DNA of 64,000 bases from Palsa-744 sp963734815 (GTDB lineage Bacteria; Actinomycetota; Thermoleophilia; Solirubrobacterales; Solirubrobacteraceae). Positions 40,506 to 48,640 of the stretch are shown here, one piece after another. A program made the translations under genes and the position numbers. Below the pieces are notes generated by a model. That model saw only the letters and a list, made by a program, of their open reading frames with translations. It was not told the DNA's origin and searched no databases. The first letter of the stretch is position 1. The number at the start of each line of letters is the position of its first letter. The DNA lies in contig CAVTIH010000003.1 of assembly GCA_963734815.1 (NCBI GenBank), positions 186,001 to 250,000 of the forward strand. The letters are read 5' to 3'.

Positions 40506-41597
40506 CTACGCCGCCAGCGAGCTGGCGCCCAGCAGGCGCCGCAGCTCTTCGGGGGTCGACGAGCGCGATTCGGCCACCTTCTGGGAGATCTTCCCGGCGC
40601 GCACCAGCTGCGCGAGCGAGGCGTCCATCGTCTGCATCCCGTGCGCGGTGCCCGTCTGCAGTACCGAGTAGATCTGGTGGGTCTTGCCCTCGCGGATCAG
40701 GTTGCGCACGGCCGGCGTCGGCACCAGCACCTCGCACGCGACCACGCGCCCGGAACCGTCGGCGGTGGGGATCAGCTGCTGAGTCATGATGCCCTGGAGC
40801 GCGACCGATAGCTGCACGCGCACCTGCCCTTGCTGATGGGAGGGGAACACGTCGATGATGCGGTCGATCGTCTGTGCGGTGTCCTGCGTGTGCAGTGTCG
40901 CGAACACGAGGTGCCCGGTCTCCGCGGCGGTCAGCGCGGTGGAAATCGTCTCCAGGTCGCGCATCTCGCCGACGAGGATCACGTCGGGGTCCTGGCGCAG
41001 GGCGGCCTTCAGCGCGTCGCCGAAGCTCTGCGCGTCGGAGCCCAGCTCGCGCTGGTTGACGATGCAGCGCTTGTGCGGGTGCAAGAACTCGATCGGGTCC
41101 TCGATCGTCATGATGTGCTCGTCACGGGTCTGGTTGATCGCGTCGATCATCCCCGCCAGCGAGGTGGACTTACCCGAGCCGGTCGGACCGGTCACCAGTA
41201 CGAAGCCGCGCGGCTTGAGCGTGAACTCGTGCACGGTGGCGGGCAGGCCGAGCTCGTCGATCGAGGTGAGGCCCACCGGGATCAGGCGGAACGCGGCGCC
41301 GATCGCGCCGCGCTGGTAGTAGGCGTTGACACGGAAGCGGGCGTGGCCGGGGATCGAGTAGGCGAAGTCGAGCTGCCAGTCGGTCTCCAGGCGCTGGCGC
41401 TGGTCGCCGGTGAGGATCGAGTAGACGATCTCGCGCGTGTCGGTGGGCTGCAACACCGGGTAGTCCTCCAGCGGCGTCAGCCGCCCACGCACGCGCACGG
41501 TCGGATGCGCCCCGGCTGCCATGTGCAGGTCCGAAGCGCGGCGGGAGACGACCTCCATCACGAGGTCTGCGAAATCGATGCCCATCGCCCTGCCCAT
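40506..41597 (-). CDS. pilT: PilT-type pilus retraction ATPase
   Basis: A 363-residue hexameric motor that depolymerises pili. It shows ASDLHMAAGAHPTVRVRG (N-terminal PAS-like domain), Walker A VTGPTGSGKSTSLAG, the Asp box HIMTIEDPIEFLH, Walker B DPDVILVGEMRD, the His box TGHLVFATLHTQD and a C-terminal AIRNLIREGKTHQI-like motif (here AVRNLIREGKTHQI) of the PilT family. ATG at 41597 is preceded by CGAGG; the second ATG at 41585 (MGIDFADL) is possible. It stands between pilB and pilC, so both extension and retraction motors are encoded. Confidence 0.93.
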   Translation of the reverse strand: MGRAMGIDFADLVMEVVSRRASDLHMAAGAHPTVRVRGRLTPLEDYPVLQPTDTREIVYSILTGDQRQRLETDWQLDFAYSIPGHARFRVNAYYQRGAIGAAFRLIPVGLTSIDELGLPATVHEFTLKPRGFVLVTGPTGSGKSTSLAGMIDAINQTRDEHIMTIEDPIEFLHPHKRCIVNQRELGSDAQSFGDALKAALRQDPDVILVGEMRDLETISTALTAAETGHLVFATLHTQDTAQTIDRIIDVFPSHQQGQVRVQLSVALQGIMTQQLIPTADGSGRVVACEVLVPTPAVRNLIREGKTHQIYSVLQTGTAHGMQTMDASLAQLVRAGKISQKVAESRSSTPEELRRLLGASSLAA

Positions 41598-41681
41598 CGG
41601 CCTCGGTGGGCCCGCTTCGTGGCTCCTTCGCGGCGCACTGGACGAAAATTCGAGTGACGCCGCTCCCTGCACCAAATCTTG

Positions 41682-43592
41682 CTAATTGCCCAGCACCCGC
41701 GCGAGCTCCGCGATCGAGGTGCGACCCTGGCGAACCTTGTCGAGGCCGTCGTCGCGCAGGCGGCGCATCCCCTGTTGGAGCGCCACCGCGCCCAGTTCCT
41801 CGGCCGAGCGGCGCTCCAGCGCCAGCGCCCGGATCTCGGGCGTGACACTCATCACCTCGTAGATCCCGGCGCGGCCGCGGTAGCCCGAGCCGCCGCAGCG
41901 GCGGCAGCCGACCGGCTCGTACGCCTCGAGGTCGACGATCGCCTTGTAGCCGTTCTGACGCAGCACGTCGGCGGAGATGATCGTGCGCTTCTTGCAGTGC
42001 GAGCAGAGCGTGCGCACGAGGCGCTGCGCAAGCACGCAGTCCAGAGCCGAAGCCACCAGGAACGGCTCGATGTCCATCTCGATCAGGCGCGTGATTGCGG
42101 AGGGGGCGTCGTTGGTGTGCAGCGTCGAGAGTACGAGGTGCCCGGTGAGCGCCGACTCGATCGCAATCTGCGCCGTCTCGCGGTCGCGAATCTCGCCGAC
42201 CATGATCACGTCGGGGTCGGCGCGCACCATCGCGCGCAGGCCGGTCGCAAACGTGAGGCCGGCCTTCGGCGAGACCTGCACCTGGGTGATCCCCTCGACC
42301 TGGTACTCGACCGGGTCCTCGACGGTGATGATGTTCTTCTCCGGTGTGTTCAGTTCCTGCAGCGCCGCGTACAGCGTGGTCGACTTGCCGGAGCCCGTGG
42401 GGCCGGTGACGAGCACCGCGCCGTGGGTCTGGTGGAAGGCGTGCTCGAAGCGCTCGCGCTCTTCCCCGCCCAGGCCGAGCTTCTCGAGCTTCATCACCAC
42501 CGAGTCCTTGTCGAGGATGCGCATCACGATCGACTCGCCGTGCACGCTCGGCAGCGTCACCACGCGCAGGTCGACGTGGCGGCCGTCGACGGTCAGCCCG
42601 ACGCGCCCGTCCTGCGGCAGCCGGCGCTCGGAGATGTCGAGCTCGGCCATGATCTTCACGCGTGAGACGACCCCCGGGCCCATTTTGCGTGGCACCGTGG
42701 TGATGTCCTGCAGCACCCCGTCGACACGGAAGCGCACGCGCGTCTCTTTCCCGTCGGGGGAGAGGTGCACGTCGGAGGCTCCCTGCTCGACCGCCTGCGC
42801 GACGATCTGGTTGACCAGCTTGATCACCGGCGCGTCGTCGTCGGTGTCGTGCAGCTCCACGACCTCCGCCTGCGCCTCCTCGCTGGCCAGCTCGCCGCTC
42901 GCGGCGACCACGTCGTCGAGTCGGTCCAGGCGCGAGATCAGCGCGGCGATGTCCTCGGGCGCGGCGACCGCCACGCGCACCTCGAAGCCGGTCATGATCG
43001 CGATGTCGTCGACCGCCAGCACGTTGGAGGGGTCGGTCATCACCACCAGCAGCGTGCGCTTGTCCACGAACGCCACCGGCACCGCCTGGTAGCGCTTCGC
43101 CGCCGCGGTAGTCACGAGGTTGGCCGCGCTCATGTCCACCTGGAAGACACCGAGGTCCAGGTGGTCGAGGCCGTAGCGCTCGGCCAGCGCGCGCGCGAGG
43201 CCGTCGTGGGTGAGGATCCCGCCTTCGACCAGCACCCGCTCGGGCGTCGTCCCCGAGCTGCGCGAGGTGGCGATCGCATCGTCCACGCGCTCGCGCGCCA
43301 CCAGACCCATGTCGACAATCACGTCGGTGAGGAAACGCGAGGAGGAGCCGCGCCGCGAGGGCGAGGTGATGCCCGGGCGGCCCTCCGGCTCATTTTTCGG
43401 GGGGCCGCCCGCCAGCTCGGCGGGCGCAGTGTGGTCGCCGCCGGGTACGCCCGCGCTTTCGGTGATGACCTCCGCTTCCACGCCCGCAAGCTCGCGCTCG
43501 GGCAGCGCGACCACCACCGGACGCTCCTGCTCGAGGTCCATGCCAAAGATCTCGTGCAGGTCGGGGCTCTCATCGGAGGAGTGGGCGCTCAT
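41682..43592 (-). CDS. pilB: PilB-type pilus extension ATPase
   Basis: A 636-residue secretion ATPase. A variable Glu/Pro-rich leader (1-85) precedes the MshEN-type N1 domain (FLTDVIVDMGLVARERVDDA to AERYGLDHLDLGVFQVDMS), followed by QGASDVHLSPDGKETRVRFR, Walker A VTGPTGSGKSTTLYA, ITVEDPVEYQVEG, Walker B DPDVIMVGEIRD and TGHLVLSTLHTND. The zinc tetracysteine is CSHCKKR...CRRCGGSGYRGR. MshEN domains bind cyclic di-GMP in some relatives, which would connect it to the GGDEF/HD-GYP genes at 1.4-7.5 kb; the binding residues were not checked in detail. It heads the pilB-pilT-pilC run. Confidence 0.95.
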   Translation of the reverse strand: MSAHSSDESPDLHEIFGMDLEQERPVVVALPERELAGVEAEVITESAGVPGGDHTAPAELAGGPPKNEPEGRPGITSPSRRGSSSRFLTDVIVDMGLVARERVDDAIATSRSSGTTPERVLVEGGILTHDGLARALAERYGLDHLDLGVFQVDMSAANLVTTAAAKRYQAVPVAFVDKRTLLVVMTDPSNVLAVDDIAIMTGFEVRVAVAAPEDIAALISRLDRLDDVVAASGELASEEAQAEVVELHDTDDDAPVIKLVNQIVAQAVEQGASDVHLSPDGKETRVRFRVDGVLQDITTVPRKMGPGVVSRVKIMAELDISERRLPQDGRVGLTVDGRHVDLRVVTLPSVHGESIVMRILDKDSVVMKLEKLGLGGEERERFEHAFHQTHGAVLVTGPTGSGKSTTLYAALQELNTPEKNIITVEDPVEYQVEGITQVQVSPKAGLTFATGLRAMVRADPDVIMVGEIRDRETAQIAIESALTGHLVLSTLHTNDAPSAITRLIEMDIEPFLVASALDCVLAQRLVRTLCSHCKKRTIISADVLRQNGYKAIVDLEAYEPVGCRRCGGSGYRGRAGIYEVMSVTPEIRALALERRSAEELGAVALQQGMRRLRDDGLDKVRQGRTSIAELARVLGN

Positions 43593-43616
43593 CGCTCCCT
43601 CCTCCCCGGGCTCGGC

Positions 43617-44459
43617 TCAATGACCGGGCGCCTCGCCACCGATCGGAGTTCGGCCAGCGCGGCGCATGACCTCAAATGGGGGCGGCCGCCCGGTCCACAG
43701 CTCGAGGCTGAGCGCGCCCTGGGCGACGAGCAGCTCCAGCCCGTCGAGCGTCGGTACTCCCTGCTCGCGTGCACAGGCGAGCAGCTCGGTCGAGCCTTGG
43801 GCGTAGACGAAATCAACCACATACGAGTACCTACCGACCAGATCGTGCTCAAGGCTCAGCAGGTTGAGGCCGCTCTCGGTAGCGCTAGCCGGTCGTACTA
43901 GCCCGACCGAAGTGCAGTTGATCAGGATGTCGGTACTTTCGGGCAACCGCACTGCCCGAATCCCGAAAGCGCGCGCGAGCTCCTGCGCGCGCTCCGGCGT
44001 GCGGTTCCACACCGACACCTGCCGCGCCCCGGCTTCGCGCAGCGCCCACACCACTGCGCGTGCGGTGCCGCCAGCCCCGAGCACCGTCGCGGTCAGGCCC
44101 CGCGGGGAGTGCCCGGCGCGCTCCATCGCCGCGATCAATCCGGGCGCGTCGGTGTTCTCCGCGGCGATCGTCCCGTCGGGCGCGAACGTCAGCGTGTTGG
44201 CGGCGCCGATCGCGCGTGACGCCTCGCTCGCCTCGTCCGCAAGTGCGAGCGCCCCCTGCTTGTGCGGGATCGTTACGTTCGCGCCGTGGAAGCCGGCGCC
44301 GCCGAGCGCGCGGGTCGTCTCGGCGAACAGCCTCGGCGGCACCGGCAGCCGCTGGTAGCTCCACGCGGGAGCGAGGCCCAGCTCTCGCAGCGCGGCGTTG
44401 TGCATCGCCGGCGAGCGGCTGTGGCCCACCGGCCAACCGAGCACGCCGAGGCGGGTCAT
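43617..44459 (-). CDS. aroE: Shikimate dehydrogenase
   Basis: AroE reduces 3-dehydroshikimate to shikimate with NADPH. The 280-residue protein has GWPVGHSRSPAMHNAAL (shikimate Ser), GANVTIPHKQ (catalytic Lys), AANTLTF, ENTDAPGL (Asp), the Rossmann loop VLGAGGTARAVVWAL with the NADP-type WNRTPERA, and a C-terminal LLVAQGALSLELWTG. ATG at 44459 (MTRLGVLGW) overlaps the mltG stop, and is preferred to an upstream ATG at 44471. It is the aro gene upstream of the pil genes, mirrored by aroC-aroKB-aroQ downstream. Confidence 0.94.
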   Translation of the reverse strand: MTRLGVLGWPVGHSRSPAMHNAALRELGLAPAWSYQRLPVPPRLFAETTRALGGAGFHGANVTIPHKQGALALADEASEASRAIGAANTLTFAPDGTIAAENTDAPGLIAAMERAGHSPRGLTATVLGAGGTARAVVWALREAGARQVSVWNRTPERAQELARAFGIRAVRLPESTDILINCTSVGLVRPASATESGLNLLSLEHDLVGRYSYVVDFVYAQGSTELLACAREQGVPTLDGLELLVAQGALSLELWTGRPPPFEVMRRAGRTPIGGEAPGH

Positions 44460-45340
44460 CGCTTCCTGCACGCCGGTTCGCGGCCACCATTGCGGGCGAG
44501 CGCTTCCTGGTAGAGCGCCGCGTTGTGTTCGAATTCGGCGCTGCTGGTCGAGAACACCAGGTCGCCGCAGCCATCAGCGTCGTTGACGTAGTACAGGTAG
44601 GACACGTGCGCGGGGTGCCCCGCCGCCGCAATCGACGCCAGCCCGGGGTTGCTGATCGGGGTCGGCGGCAAGCCGACGTGGGTGCGCGTGTTGTAGGGGC
44701 TGTTGGTGTGCAGTTGCGATTCGGTGAGCGGCGCCGAGAAGTCGTTCAGCGCGTAGCGGATCGTCGCGTCGATCCCGAGCGCCATCCCCAGGTGCAGCCG
44801 GTTGTAAATCACGGCCGCCACACGCGGGCGGTCGCGCTCGAGCAGCGCCTCGCGTTCGATCATCGAGGCAACGATCAGCAGCTGGTAGGGCGTTATGTGA
44901 AGTGCGCGCGCCCGACGGACCTCGTCGCGGCCGAAGTTTTCTTCAAACGCCTGCAGCTGCTCCGCGACCAGCCGCCGCGCCGACGAGCCGGCATACAGTT
45001 CGTAGGTCGCGGGGAACAGAAAGCCTTCGAGGTTGGGCGTCCCCGGTGGCGCCCCGTAGTGGGCGGGGTCGAGCAGTGGGGAGCGTCGCGCCGCCGCGAG
45101 GTAGCTGCCGGTCAACCCTTCCGCCGCAGCGATCTTCGCGATCTGCCCACGTGTCTCGCCCTCGGGGATCGTCACCCGTACGATCTTCGGCGGCGGAGGA
45201 GGCGGCGGTAGGGACGTCGAGCGCTGGAGCCTGCCCACTATCGCGAGCGCCACTACGGCGAGGACGACTACGGCGATGAGCGCCCCCATGCGTCTGCGTA
45301 CGTGCGCGCGCTTCGTAGTGGTGCCGGTGCGGGCAGACAT
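44456..45340 (-). CDS. mltG: Endolytic murein transglycosylase MltG
   Basis: MltG cuts nascent peptidoglycan strands. The 294-residue protein has a basic cytoplasmic start, a transmembrane helix (MGALIAVVVLAVVALAIVG), a Pro-rich linker, and the YceG domain. The domain shows LEGFLFPATYEL (LysM-like end), ASMIEREALLERDRPRVAAV (catalytic Glu) and HVGLPPTPISNPGLASIAAA, then YLYYVNDADG. ATG at 45340 (MSARTGTTT) is chosen because the frame upstream overlaps ruvX and reads Arg/Ser-rich. It overlaps aroE and follows ruvX by 28 bp. Confidence 0.92.
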   Translation of the reverse strand: MSARTGTTTKRAHVRRRMGALIAVVVLAVVALAIVGRLQRSTSLPPPPPPPKIVRVTIPEGETRGQIAKIAAAEGLTGSYLAAARRSPLLDPAHYGAPPGTPNLEGFLFPATYELYAGSSARRLVAEQLQAFEENFGRDEVRRARALHITPYQLLIVASMIEREALLERDRPRVAAVIYNRLHLGMALGIDATIRYALNDFSAPLTESQLHTNSPYNTRTHVGLPPTPISNPGLASIAAAGHPAHVSYLYYVNDADGCGDLVFSTSSAEFEHNAALYQEALARNGGREPACRKR

Positions 45341-45368
45341 CGGTTCAGGGGTTCGTCGGACCCATAGC

Positions 45369-45797
45369 CTAGAAGTCAGGCGCGGTCGCGTGGTTGCGCG
45401 CGTGCGCGGCCATCCATCCTTCCAGCATGAGCGCAGCCGCGCGCGAGTCCTCTGGCGCGGCTGCGGGTGTGTGGGCTCCCATCCGCTGCGCCATGCGCGT
45501 GGTGAGGCGCTCATCGTGGAGCTCAACCGGGACACCCTCCCCCAGCCGCTTGGCGAGACGCGCCGCGAACTCGCGGGTCTCGCGCGTCTGCTCGCTGTCA
45601 GCCCCGCTCAGCGACAGCGGCAGACCAACGACGACGTGATCGACTTCCCGCTCGCCGACCAGCGCCGCCAGCAAATCGAGCCCGCGGCGAGTCGCCGGCT
45701 GGGCGATCACGTCGATCGGCGTGACAATCGTCTCGGTGGGATCGGTGAGCGCGCAGCCGCAGCGGGCGCTGCCGTAGTCGAGGCCGAGCACGCGCAT
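45369..45797 (-). CDS. ruvX: Putative Holliday junction resolvase RuvX/YqgF
   Basis: A 142-residue RNase H-fold protein: RVLGLDYGSARCGCALTDP carries the first catalytic Asp, VVVGLPLSLSGADSEQT the second conserved segment, and VELHDERLTTRMAQRM the Glu. RuvX is implicated in 16S rRNA 5'-end maturation and possibly Holliday-junction cleavage. ATG at 45797 shares a base with the alaS stop. It lies between alaS and mltG, the order seen in many actinobacteria and Firmicutes. Confidence 0.92.
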   Translation of the reverse strand: MRVLGLDYGSARCGCALTDPTETIVTPIDVIAQPATRRGLDLLAALVGEREVDHVVVGLPLSLSGADSEQTRETREFAARLAKRLGEGVPVELHDERLTTRMAQRMGAHTPAAAPEDSRAAALMLEGWMAAHARNHATAPDF

Positions 45798-48544
45798 CAA
45801 TCCGCGGGGGCACTGCCTGCGAGTGCGGCCTCGATCGCAGAGCGGCCGGCCGCCAGCGCCTCGTCCAGCCTCTCGACGTCGCGCCCGCCGGCCTGCGCCA
45901 GCGTGTCGCGCCCGCCGCCTCCACCACCCACCACCGCGGCCGCCGACTTGACGATCGCGCCGGCCTTCACACCGCGCGCGACCAGCGGGGGAGTGACGCC
46001 GACGATCAGGTGCACGCGGCCGTCGAGTGCTCCACCGAGCACGATCGCGGCGCCGGGGAGCTTGCCCTTCAGACGATCGACCAGATCCGGCAGCGCCTTG
46101 GGGTCGGCAACATCGACAGTGGCGCTCAGCACGCGCGCACCGGCGACCTCGGTGGCCTGGGCGGCAAGTGCCTCCAGATCGACACCGTCGCCCGGGTGGG
46201 TGGGTCCAGATCTACTGCCGGCCGCCTCGCCCGCACCGCCGCCGCGACGCTCCTTGCACTCCTTCTCCAGCCGCCGGCGCTCCAGCTCCCGTTCGCGCAC
46301 GGCCTCGGGCGCACCCTCTGGGCGGGTGCGCAGCGTGGCGGCGATCTCGGTCAGCCAGCGGTCGTGCGCGCGCAGCAGCTCGACCGCGGCCGGGCCGGTG
46401 AGCGCCTCGATGCGGCGCACGTTGGCGGCGCTGGAGGTCTCGCTCTGAATGTGGAAGAGGCCGATCTCCGCCGTGGCGCGCACGTGCGTGCCACCGCACA
46501 GCTCGCGCGAGTACTGATTTTCCCCCCCGCCTCCCCCCTCGCCGATCTGGACCATCCGCACCACGTCGCCGTACTTCTCGCCGAACAGCGCCATCGCGCC
46601 CAGGCGCTTGGCCTCGTCGAGCGTCGTCGTGATTGGGCGCACCGGGTCGTTGGCAAGGATCCACTCGTTCACGCGGTCCTCGACGTCGCGCAGCTCCTGC
46701 GCTCCCAGCGCCGCGGAGTGGCTGAAGTCGAAGCGCAGCTTGTCGGGCCCGACGTAGGAGCCGGCCTGGCGCACATGCTCGCCGAGGCGCTCGCGCAGCG
46801 CGGCGTGCAGCAGGTGCGTGGCGGTGTGGTTGCACTCGGTCGCATGCCGCGCGGCGTGATCGACCCGCGCGAGCACGGGCTCATCCGGGTCGAGCGTCCC
46901 CTGCTCGAGCACCACCGCGAGTGCCTGGTCGTCGCCGAGGCGAAAGACGCCCTCGACGCGCGCGCGGCAGTCGCCCTGCTCGCACTCGATCGTGCCCACG
47001 TCGGAGACCTGGCCCCCGCCGGCCGGGTAGAACGGCGACTCGGCGAGCTTCAGCAGGTAACGCTCGCCGGCCTCCGCGCCGTCGCTTGCGACCGGTTCGA
47101 GCGCCCCCACCGCAGTGCGCTGCAGCTCCGTTTCGTACCCGGTGAAACGCGTCTGAAAGCCGGCCTGCGCCGCGAGCTCGCGTGCCCGCCCGCGGGGATC
47201 CTTGGCGGCGTCGTGCGCTCCTGCGCCGGCCGCCGCGCGGGCCCGCGCCCGCTGTGCGTCCATCAGTGCCTCGAAGCCCTCGGGGTCGACACCGAGGCCG
47301 CGCTCGGCCACCAGTTCGCGGGTGAGGTCGAAGGGGAAGCCGTAGGTGTCGTGCAGCTCGAAGGCGTCGGCCGCGGCAATCCCCTCGTGGTCGGCGTCGA
47401 GCGCCCGTTTGATCAGCTCCTCCAGCAGCCGCGTGCCCTGCGCCAGCGTGCGCCCGAAGCTCTCCTCCTCGGCGGCCAGCCACTTCTCAATCGCCGCTCG
47501 CTGGCTGGCCAGTTCGGGGTAGGCGCCGCCCATCAGCTCGCGGACGACCTCTGCGTAGCGCACGAGGAAGCCACCTTCCATGCCGAGCGCGCGGCCCTGC
47601 TGGATCGCGCGGCGCATCACGCGGCGCAGCACGTAGCCGCGTTCCTCGTTGGAGGGGACGACGCCGTCGGCGACCATGAACGACATCCCGCGCGCGTGGT
47701 CGGCAAGGATCCGCAGCGCGCGGTCGGCGGGGAACTGCTCGCCGTAGCGCTTCCCCGACAGCTCTTGGCCGAGGTCGATCAGCGGCTGGAACTGGTCGGT
47801 CTCGAACACCGACTCCTTGCCCTGCAGGATCGCCGCCATGCGGTTGAGCCCGAGGCCGGTGTCGATGTTGCGCGTCGGCAGCCCCACCAGGTGGTTGTGG
47901 GGATCCTGGTTGTACTGCATGAAGACGAGGTTCCAGAACTCCAGGAAGCGCTCGTTCTCGCCGCCGGGCAGGTCGTCCTCCTTGCCGAAGCGCAGGCCGC
48001 GGTCGAGGTACAGCTCCGAGCAGGGGCCGCTCGGCCCGACCGGACCCGCTTCCCAGAAGTTCTCCGAGCGGGGACAGCCGACGATCCGTTCGCGCGGCAC
48101 CCCAACCGCCTCCCACAGCTCGATCGCCTCCTCGTCGGCGCCGAGTCCGAGCTCCTCATCGCCCTCGAACACCGTCACCCAGATGTCCTCTGTGCGGAAG
48201 CCGAAGACCTCGCGCGAGAGCTCCCACGCAAGCTCGATCGCCCCCTGCTTGAAGTATGCGCCGATCGAGAAGTTCCCCAACATCTCGAAGCACGTCAGAT
48301 GCCGCAGCGTCGAGCCAACCTTCTCGATGTCGGGCGTGCGGAAGCACTTCTGGCAGCTGGTGAGCCTCGGCGCGGGCGGTACTTCACGCCCCAGGAAGTA
48401 GGGCTTCAACGGCTGCATCCCGGCCGTGGTGAGCAACACCGAGCGATCCTCGGACGGCGGCAGGAGCGAGGCAGAGGGCAGTCGCCGGTGCCCGCGCTCC
48501 TCGAAGAAGGACAGGTAGCGCTCGCGGATTTCGTCCGAGGTCAT
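45797..48544 (-). CDS. alaS: Alanine-tRNA ligase
   Basis: A 915-residue class II synthetase. It begins MTSDEIRERYLSFFEERGHR with the catalytic HxxR-type core (SLLPPSEDRSVLLTTAGMQP, FRTPDIEKVGS). The editing domain has the zinc residues in HTATHLLHAALRERLGEH and CGGTHVRATAEIG, and a C-Ala domain ends in VVGGGGGGRDTLAQAGG. A Gly/Ser insert (GGGAGEAAGSRSGPTHPGDG) lies before the C-Ala domain. All catalytic and editing motifs are present. ATG at 48544. It is followed, in order, by ruvX and mltG. Confidence 0.96.
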   Translation of the reverse strand: MTSDEIRERYLSFFEERGHRRLPSASLLPPSEDRSVLLTTAGMQPLKPYFLGREVPPAPRLTSCQKCFRTPDIEKVGSTLRHLTCFEMLGNFSIGAYFKQGAIELAWELSREVFGFRTEDIWVTVFEGDEELGLGADEEAIELWEAVGVPRERIVGCPRSENFWEAGPVGPSGPCSELYLDRGLRFGKEDDLPGGENERFLEFWNLVFMQYNQDPHNHLVGLPTRNIDTGLGLNRMAAILQGKESVFETDQFQPLIDLGQELSGKRYGEQFPADRALRILADHARGMSFMVADGVVPSNEERGYVLRRVMRRAIQQGRALGMEGGFLVRYAEVVRELMGGAYPELASQRAAIEKWLAAEEESFGRTLAQGTRLLEELIKRALDADHEGIAAADAFELHDTYGFPFDLTRELVAERGLGVDPEGFEALMDAQRARARAAAGAGAHDAAKDPRGRARELAAQAGFQTRFTGYETELQRTAVGALEPVASDGAEAGERYLLKLAESPFYPAGGGQVSDVGTIECEQGDCRARVEGVFRLGDDQALAVVLEQGTLDPDEPVLARVDHAARHATECNHTATHLLHAALRERLGEHVRQAGSYVGPDKLRFDFSHSAALGAQELRDVEDRVNEWILANDPVRPITTTLDEAKRLGAMALFGEKYGDVVRMVQIGEGGGGGENQYSRELCGGTHVRATAEIGLFHIQSETSSAANVRRIEALTGPAAVELLRAHDRWLTEIAATLRTRPEGAPEAVRERELERRRLEKECKERRGGGAGEAAGSRSGPTHPGDGVDLEALAAQATEVAGARVLSATVDVADPKALPDLVDRLKGKLPGAAIVLGGALDGRVHLIVGVTPPLVARGVKAGAIVKSAAAVVGGGGGGRDTLAQAGGRDVERLDEALAAGRSAIEAALAGSAPAD

Positions 48545-48640
48545 AGTCGGATGATCTTAGAGTCCGGCGGGTACGGCTCGCGCGCGCGCCGGCCGGGCAG
48601 CGTACTGCGCTGAGCCGATCCCGCCAGCGCGCGACCGCGC

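Noticed and set aside
39262..40737. 491-codon minus-strand frame overlapping pilC and pilT
   Set aside because: Different frame from two clearly recognised genes and Arg/Asp-rich without motifs.
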